Shown: positions 15,534 to 20,176 of the stretch, in pieces
Layout: each line of letters opens with the position of its first letter
Numbering within the stretch: position 1 is the stretch's first letter
Source of the DNA: Pelosinus fermentans
GTDB taxonomy: Bacteria > Bacillota > Negativicutes > DSM-13327
Length of the DNA stretch: 20,176 bases
NCBI GenBank assembly: GCA_002434245.1
Contig: DJJR01000011.1
Coordinates: 1-20,176, forward strand
Direction of reading: 5' to 3'
Notes under the pieces: generated by a model
The model's database searches: none
Seen by the model: the letters and a program-made list of their open reading frames with translations, nothing else
Told to the model about the DNA's origin: nothing
Position numbers and translations under genes: made by a program

Positions 15534-15660
15534 GATGTATAGATGCAGCCTGAAGTCCCGAAAACTTATATCTAGTATTCCGCAAATCCTTATAAAATAA
15601 GCGGTTTAGAACTTGCACATCATCTTATCTCGATATGAAATATATCTATGAGGTGATGAC

Positions 15661-17268
15661 ATGCCTGTCCGAGGTACGCAAAATATTAATGGCACTGAAT
15701 ATGTTTACGAGTACATCTCGATCTGGAATTCGGCTAAAAAACGTTCTGAACAAAAGCGCAATTATATAGGCAAAAACATTGAGGGATTATTTGTACCAAA
15801 TAAGAAATATACACTTCAGCAACAGCTTGAGCATGCTACAGCGGAAGCGGAAGCGGAAGCAAAGCCTGAGCCAATACCGGCAGCCGGATGTAAAAGACTG
15901 TTTTACGGCGCGATCTATCTTCTCGATTCCATCGGTCAAACTACTGGCATCATAGAAGATTTAAAGCAATGCTTCCCGTCAGATTATAAAGAAATACTAT
16001 CACTGTCCTATTTCTTAGTGCTCGAAGAGAATACTTCCATTTACCGATTTCACAAATGGGCGGTTACGCATGTTCATCCCTTCCAATTTGACATTCCGTC
16101 GCAACGCAGCACCAAGCTTTTCGGACGCATACTGGAAGAGCAGAAGATGAAGTTCTTTGCACTCCAGTCCAGGCGAAGACTTGAACAGGAATATCTGGCC
16201 TATGACACCACCTCTATCTCATCCTATTCCCAAAACCTAAAGCAGGTTAAGTATAGCAACAATAAGGAGCATGACGGTCTGTCCCAACTTAACCTTTCTG
16301 TGTTATACGGAGAATCGTCACGTCTTCCGGTATATTACCGAAAACTTCCCGGTAACATTACGGATGTAAAGACCGTTGAAAATCTGGTTAAGGATATCGA
16401 CGTTCTTAAAATGAAAAAGTCGAATCTGGTAATGAACCGTGGTTTCTATAGCGAAGCAAACATCAACGGACTCTTTCGAAAGCATCATAAGTTTCTCATT
16501 GGCGTAAAAACATCGCTGAAGCTGGTTCGCAATAAACTGGAGGAAATCAGAGACGGCTTTGTTTCGCGACAACACTATAATTCTGAAAACCAGCTCTATA
16601 TCAAAAGCTTCACCCAAGAGTGGGACTACAAGGCAACTAAGCCGAGAACCGGGGAAGTTATTATCGATAAAAGAAGAATTTACGTTCATTATTATTATAA
16701 CGATCAGCTTGCCACGGATGACAAAAAGCGGTTTAATCAACTCCTTGATACTTTGGAAGAAGAACTTCTCAGCGGGAAAAAAAAGCCTGAGCACGAAAAG
16801 CTTTACCAAAAATATTATGACGTTTTAGAAACTCCGGTGCGCGGCAGGAAAATCATTCCAAATCAGGACGCAATCAGTCAGGTGGAAAAGAATTATGGCT
16901 TCTTTGTTCTGCTGTCTAATGGGATAAAAGATCCTGCTGCAGCGTTAAAAATGTACCGCACGAAAGATCTGATTGAAGAAACTTTTGGGAACCTCAAAGA
17001 GCGGCTAAGCATGTGCGGTATGCCGGCAGCTTCTGAAGAAAATCTGGAAGACAAGCTGTTCGTCCAATTTGTGGCACTCATTTATCTTTCCTACATAAAG
17101 AAAGCCATGGACGAAAATGGGCTTTTTAAGAACTATACAATGAAAGGATTGCTTGATGAATTGGATATCATTGAGTATTACCATCAACCTGGAAAGTACT
17201 ACTTAAGCGAAATAACGGAGAAACAGAAAAAGCTTTATCACTGCATGAAGATTGAACCCCCGACTTAA
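15661..17268 (+). CDS. IS1634-type DDE transposase, probably catalytically impaired
   Basis: This 535-residue protein has the layout of IS1634-family (IS4 supergroup) transposases. The N-terminal part contains VYEYISIWNSAKKRSEQK and an Ala-Glu repeat coded by GCGGAA units. The first catalytic Asp is in LAYDTTSISSYS. The second acidic position lies in LVMNRGFYSEANI, where relatives have MDRGF; here codon 259 is AAC (Asn). The catalytic Glu region is TKDLIEETFGNLKERL near residue 440. The frame is intact from start to stop, with GAGGTGATGAC at the start. If Asn259 is real and the alignment is right, the enzyme cannot coordinate both metal ions and should be inactive. The family call is from remembered motifs. 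Confidence 0.9.
   Translation: MPVRGTQNINGTEYVYEYISIWNSAKKRSEQKRNYIGKNIEGLFVPNKKYTLQQQLEHATAEAEAEAKPEPIPAAGCKRLFYGAIYLLDSIGQTTGIIEDLKQCFPSDYKEILSLSYFLVLEENTSIYRFHKWAVTHVHPFQFDIPSQRSTKLFGRILEEQKMKFFALQSRRRLEQEYLAYDTTSISSYSQNLKQVKYSNNKEHDGLSQLNLSVLYGESSRLPVYYRKLPGNITDVKTVENLVKDIDVLKMKKSNLVMNRGFYSEANINGLFRKHHKFLIGVKTSLKLVRNKLEEIRDGFVSRQHYNSENQLYIKSFTQEWDYKATKPRTGEVIIDKRRIYVHYYYNDQLATDDKKRFNQLLDTLEEELLSGKKKPEHEKLYQKYYDVLETPVRGRKIIPNQDAISQVEKNYGFFVLLSNGIKDPAAALKMYRTKDLIEETFGNLKERLSMCGMPAASEENLEDKLFVQFVALIYLSYIKKAMDENGLFKNYTMKGLLDELDIIEYYHQPGKYYLSEITEKQKKLYHCMKIEPPT
15841..15860 (+). repeat. GCGGAA hexanucleotide microrepeat inside the transposase
   Basis: Three tandem GCGGAA units plus GC encode alternating Ala-Glu at about residues 61-67 of the transposase. 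Slippage in whole units would keep the frame. Confidence 0.7.
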
Positions 17269-17379
17269 CGATTATGCAGCAGTCAATCTTTGCATTCTCC
17301 TATTACGTTCCATTTTTTTCTTATAATCCATGAAATATTTGATCATACTAATGGTATAAGAAATTAGGAGGAATAAAAA

Positions 17380-17973
17380 ATGGTTGCACTGAAGGACAGC
17401 ATCACGAAAGAGAACCTTTTAAAGGCTTTTGCAGGAGAATGCCAAGCTTGGCGGCGCTACGAATTTGCCGCGGCCCAAGCACAAACGCAAAACCTTGAGG
17501 TCTTATACTGGCTTTTCCATTATACTGGAACTCAGGAAAAGGAACACGCTGAGATATTCTATAATCACTTAAAGGAGTTTCATGGACAGGAAATCTCGAT
17601 AAGCGCTAATTATCCCATCGATAATTCCAATAGCCTCCTGGAGCTTTTGCAGCTTGCCGCCCAGCATGAAGCTGCCGAGCATGATACGATTTACAGTTCC
17701 TTTGGTGACAAGGCTAAGGAAGAGGGATTTGCCAATATCGCAAATTCTTTTTATATGATCGCTAAAATTGAAAAAGTACACAGTGAACGCTTTTCTCGGT
17801 ATGCACAGCTAATGCAGAACAATAACCTATTTAAAAACGATACTCCCACCGAATATATCTGTCTACAATGCGGCCACATCCATAAAGCTGTTGGGGCGCC
17901 GCAAATCTGCCCCGTTTGTAACCATAATCAGGGATTCTTTGTTCGCAGAGAGGACTCGCCATTTGGAAAATAA
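17380..17973 (+). CDS. rbr: Rubrerythrin
   Basis: This 197-residue peroxide-reducing enzyme protects anaerobes against hydrogen peroxide in the cytoplasm. The N-terminal four-helix ferritin-like domain shows the diiron ligands in FAGECQAWRRYEFAA (first helix), EKEHAE (second), HEAAEH (third) and IEKVHSERF (fourth). The C-terminal rubredoxin-like domain has two Cys pairs, CLQCGHIH and CPVCNHNQGFF, for the Fe(Cys)4 centre. Length and domain order are typical. AGGAGG lies 8 bp before the ATG, and a strong terminator follows. A TATAAT at 17322-17327 may belong to its promoter, but I could not pair it with a good -35. PerR-type control is common for this family; no clear box was identified. Confidence 0.95.
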   Translation: MVALKDSITKENLLKAFAGECQAWRRYEFAAAQAQTQNLEVLYWLFHYTGTQEKEHAEIFYNHLKEFHGQEISISANYPIDNSNSLLELLQLAAQHEAAEHDTIYSSFGDKAKEEGFANIANSFYMIAKIEKVHSERFSRYAQLMQNNNLFKNDTPTEYICLQCGHIHKAVGAPQICPVCNHNQGFFVRREDSPFGK

Positions 17974-18040
17974 AAGCGTGATCTTACTTTAATAACGAAA
18001 TGGAACAGGGCTTTTACACAATATGAGCATAATGCCGCTT

Positions 18041-18093
18041 AGGGCGTGTCGCAAAATGTTTTTTTAAAAAACGCAAAGCGACACGCCCTTTTG
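18041..18093 (+). terminator. Terminator after rubrerythrin
   Basis: AGGGCGTGTCGC (18041-18052) pairs perfectly with GCGACACGCCCT (18078-18089) and is followed by TTTT. A second palindrome, GTTTTTTTAAAAAAC (18059-18073), sits in the loop and would extend the hairpin. It separates rubrerythrin from the DUF421 gene. Confidence 0.88.
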
Positions 18094-18141
18094 GGTACAT
18101 TAATAAGGAAAAGTTTACTGATAGAAAAGGAGTACGCAGCC

Positions 18142-18849
18142 ATGGAAATTGCATCTGATTTATTCAAAATAGCAGTACGAATCTTTACAATTTTGCCACT
18201 GATGCTAATCGTAACCTTATTTATGGGTAGACGATCCGTCGGAGAACTGCCTGTTTTCGACTATTTGATCATTATCACACTAGGTTCTGTAGTGGGTGCC
18301 GACATTGCCGAGCCTGAAATCAACCATATCTATATTGCGTTTGCCGTTATAGTAATTGGAATCCTGCAAAAACTTTTCGCGGAGCTGGCAATCCGGAATC
18401 AAAAATTTAAAGGGTTAACAACGTTTGATCCAATCGTTGTGATAAAAGACGGAATACTAATTGTACAGAACATCAAAAAAATAAAGTACTCACTGGAAAA
18501 TATTTTAGAGTTATTAAGAGAATATGGGATTTTTAATATAACAGAGGTTAGCATCGCCCTGATCGAAGCAAACGGACGATTATCAGTTTATAAAAAACCG
18601 GAACTAGCACCGGTAAATCTGCAGGATCTAAACATTACAAAACCAAGCGGTGGAATTACCTATCCGGTAATTATGGAAGGCAGGGTAATACTCCAGGTAT
18701 TACATGACCTCCACCTATCGGAGGATTGGCTTTATGAGCAACTAAAAAATCAGGGGATTGATACCTTTAAAGCCGTTTTTTTTGCTACTGTGGACGACAA
18801 TCGACAAGTATCTGTCTCCCCTTTTCATGTTAACAGCAAACAAAAGTAA
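18142..18849 (+). CDS. DUF421 (YetF/YcaP-like) membrane protein
   Basis: This protein of about 235 residues has two to three N-terminal membrane segments (RIFTILPLMLIVTLFMG, FDYLIIITLGSVVGADIA, IYIAFAVIVIGILQKL) and a cytoplasmic C-terminal part with the DUF421 features PIVVIKDGIL and ELLREYGIFNITEVSIALIEANGRLSVYKK. GRRSVGELPVFDYLI is the family signature. I start it at the ATG at 18142, 9 bp after AAAAGGAG. A longer reading from 18046 would begin inside the preceding terminator hairpin and adds unrelated residues. Its function is not established; relatives in Bacillus are linked to spores or the envelope. It converges with the short-chain dehydrogenase gene with only 12 bp between them. Confidence 0.88.
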   Translation: MEIASDLFKIAVRIFTILPLMLIVTLFMGRRSVGELPVFDYLIIITLGSVVGADIAEPEINHIYIAFAVIVIGILQKLFAELAIRNQKFKGLTTFDPIVVIKDGILIVQNIKKIKYSLENILELLREYGIFNITEVSIALIEANGRLSVYKKPELAPVNLQDLNITKPSGGITYPVIMEGRVILQVLHDLHLSEDWLYEQLKNQGIDTFKAVFFATVDDNRQVSVSPFHVNSKQK

Positions 18850-18861
18850 TGGAACAATTCT

Positions 18862-19608
18862 CTATTCAATATAAATCATTTTTTTAGTCATACCGCCATC
18901 AATTACAATATTCTGACCGGTTATAAAATCATTCTGGTCATCAGCTAAAAATAGACAAGCTCTAGCGATATCCTCCGGTTTTCCTACTCGTTTAGAAGGA
19001 TGCTGTCCATGATCTTCTGCACTTAGCTTCTCATAGTGATGATTCTCAATCCACCCCGGGCTGATGGCATTAACGGTAAAATTCTTGGAACTGAGTGAAA
19101 GAGCCAATGCGTGAGTAAGGGCTACGATACCACCTTTGGAAGCTGCATAGGCTTCAGAATTCGGTTCGGACATTACATAGCGGGTAGAGGCAATATTAAT
19201 GATCCGGCCGTAACTATTACTCTTATGGCATTTTGCAAACTCCTGGGCAGTAACAAATGCAGCTCTGAGATTAAGATGGATAACCTCATCCCATTCCTCA
19301 ATTTTCAGTTCACAAATCGGTTTAAAAATTCCTTTTCCTGCATTATTAATCAGAATATCGAGCTTCTTATAGTTGCTAATAATGAATTGATACATGGTTC
19401 TAATCGCTGAAACGTCTGTTAAGTCTATTTTATAAAAAACTGCCTTATAATTATTTTGTCTCCATTCACGAACGAATACTTCGCCGTTTTTCTCATCAAT
19501 ATCAGCAATAATGACGGTTGCCCCTGCAGCTAAAAATTCGCAGCTAACAGACTTGCCAATTCCATTAGCACCGCCTGTTACTAAAACAATTTTCTCAGCA
19601 TAATCCAT
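18862..19608 (-). CDS. Short-chain dehydrogenase/reductase (SDR) family oxidoreductase
   Basis: This 248-residue NAD(P)-dependent oxidoreductase has the classical SDR pattern. The cofactor-binding TGGANGIGKS is near residue 11, Asp in IIADID ends the second strand (often favouring NAD), and NNAG lies near residue 88. The catalytic Ser is in INIASTRY, the YxxxK is in YAASKGG, and the C-terminal ITGQNIVIDGG is typical. GAGGTGG lies about 10 bp before the ATG. It is 14 bp downstream of the nitroreductase gene and probably in the same operon. The substrate is unknown; 3-oxoacyl reductases and sugar or alcohol dehydrogenases share this pattern. Confidence 0.92.
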   Translation of the reverse strand: MDYAEKIVLVTGGANGIGKSVSCEFLAAGATVIIADIDEKNGEVFVREWRQNNYKAVFYKIDLTDVSAIRTMYQFIISNYKKLDILINNAGKGIFKPICELKIEEWDEVIHLNLRAAFVTAQEFAKCHKSNSYGRIINIASTRYVMSEPNSEAYAASKGGIVALTHALALSLSSKNFTVNAISPGWIENHHYEKLSAEDHGQHPSKRVGKPEDIARACLFLADDQNDFITGQNIVIDGGMTKKMIYIE

Positions 19609-19622
19609 CCGTTAGGACCACC

Positions 19623-20176
19623 TCACCGTATAATATTTACATCCGCTTTCTTTCGCGGCACTAGTTTGTCATCATTGGACGCACTATAACCAAGAGCAAC
19701 TGCACCGCAGACTATATAGTTTTCAGGAATGCCATAATCAGTTAAAGTTTTTCTCATTTTCTCTTCGTCACAAAACCAAGTTAGCTGGTTGATCCAGCAA
19801 GAACCCAGCCCTAATGACTTACCAGCCAGCATTATATTTTCAATTGCAGCCGAACAATCCGCCATGGCATTCGAGTACTCTCTCGCATTGGACACAATGA
19901 TTAATGTAGGGGCATTATAATAAAAGCTGTACTTCTCTTGCTGAGATGAGATTTTTCCTGTTCGTTTAGAACGATAGGTGCTCTCATCCACGATTAAATT
20001 TGCAAAGGACTCTTTTACCAGGCTGTTAAGTTCCAAAAGCTTTTCCTTGTTTTGTATAACTGTAAATTTCCAGCTCTGCGAATTCCCTCCAGTAGGTGCA
20101 TGAATCGCCGCATCAATCAGCAATTCCAGGTCTGAATCCAAAATTTGATCTTCCTTATCATGAATGTTGATTAGCC
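19623..20176 (-). CDS. Nitroreductase family protein, 5' end outside the window
   Basis: This is an FMN-dependent nitroreductase-like protein. The visible part holds AAIHAPTGGNSQSWKF, the family's 'AP...N.Q.W' FMN-binding segment, and IENIMLAGKSLGLGSCWIN, the other typical block, with GAVALGYS near the C-terminus. The frame stays open to the right edge without a stop (in-frame codons read INIHDKEDQI before LDSDLELL), so the N-terminal RRS-type segment lies beyond the window. A TTG at 20141 is therefore not a convincing start. About 184 residues are visible. It precedes the SDR gene by 14 bp on the same strand, so the pair may act on related substrates, but nothing in the sequence names them. 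Confidence 0.88.
   Translation of the reverse strand, partial: LINIHDKEDQILDSDLELLIDAAIHAPTGGNSQSWKFTVIQNKEKLLELNSLVKESFANLIVDESTYRSKRTGKISSQQEKYSFYYNAPTLIIVSNAREYSNAMADCSAAIENIMLAGKSLGLGSCWINQLTWFCDEEKMRKTLTDYGIPENYIVCGAVALGYSASNDDKLVPRKKADVNIIR

Larger units (their letters stand above)
15550..17273 (+). mobile_element. IS1634/IS4-type insertion element (ends approximate)
   Basis: The element contains one full-length transposase gene. Its ends are not certain. CTGAAGTCCCG at 15550-15560 and the inverted GTTAAGTCGGG read back from 17269 agree in 7 of the first 11-12 bases, including AAGTC, and may be degraded terminal repeats. ATGCAGC occurs as a direct repeat just outside (15543-15549 and 17274-17280) and may be a target duplication, although the spacing on the right is not exact. 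Confidence 0.5.

Noticed and set aside
15543..17280. ATGCAGC direct repeat as a firm target-site duplication of the insertion element
   Set aside because: The repeat is short and its distance to the putative terminal repeats differs on the two sides, so the exact element ends stay open.
18046..18141. N-terminal extension of the DUF421 gene to an ATG at 18046
   Set aside because: The start lies inside the rubrerythrin terminator stem, and a well-spaced AAAAGGAG precedes the ATG at 18142, where the family similarity begins.
1..20176. CRISPR arrays, tRNA or rRNA genes
   Set aside because: No regularly spaced repeats and no tRNA- or rRNA-like sequence were seen on either strand by reading.

Overview
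The window most likely comes from a diderm Firmicute of the Negativicutes type (Sporomusa/Pelosinus-like). Ribosome binding sites are strong and Bacillus-like (AAAGGAGG, AGGAGG), several starts are GTG, and a rubrerythrin points to an anaerobe. Yet the window also encodes a complete tripartite RND efflux pump with a TolC-type outer-membrane channel, which needs an outer membrane. This assignment is inference; no rRNA or other marker gene is present.

Positions 1-7823 (+ strand) hold a regulatory and efflux block: a MarR-family regulator, a Fur-family metalloregulator, a TetR-type protein that lacks its DNA-binding domain, a periplasmic adaptor, an RND pump and a TolC-family channel. The adaptor and pump genes overlap by 4 bp. 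A nearly palindromic 15-bp sequence, GTTCACCTGGTTAAC, occurs identically upstream of the Fur-family gene and of the efflux operon. A variant sits between the -35 and -10 boxes of the MarR gene. This looks like a local three-site regulon whose regulator is either the MarR protein or an intact TetR protein encoded elsewhere. A CynX/NimT-type MFS transporter follows at 7918-9120.

Positions 9121-13010 look like a patchwork of acquired or rearranged DNA. A universal stress protein gene starts normally at 9322 but is cut after about 65 codons, where it meets the 3' end of an AT-rich, minus-strand MarR/MFS drug-efflux pair. Next is a minus-strand LysE exporter/AraC regulator pair, flanked by two direct copies of a dispersed GGGACAGGTTC-type hairpin repeat; a third, degenerate copy lies at the left edge of the window. 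A short universal-stress-protein-like remnant also lies between the RND and TolC genes.

Positions 13055-15533 hold a minus-strand LysR regulator that overlaps an HlyC/CorC (CNNM-CBS) membrane protein gene by 4 bp, closed by a strong terminator. Positions 15550-17273 are approximately an IS1634/IS4-type insertion element. Its full-length transposase appears to have Asn in place of the second catalytic Asp. After it come a rubrerythrin with a strong terminator, a DUF421 membrane protein, and a minus-strand nitroreductase/short-chain dehydrogenase pair. The nitroreductase runs off the right edge of the window. No tRNA, rRNA or CRISPR array was seen.
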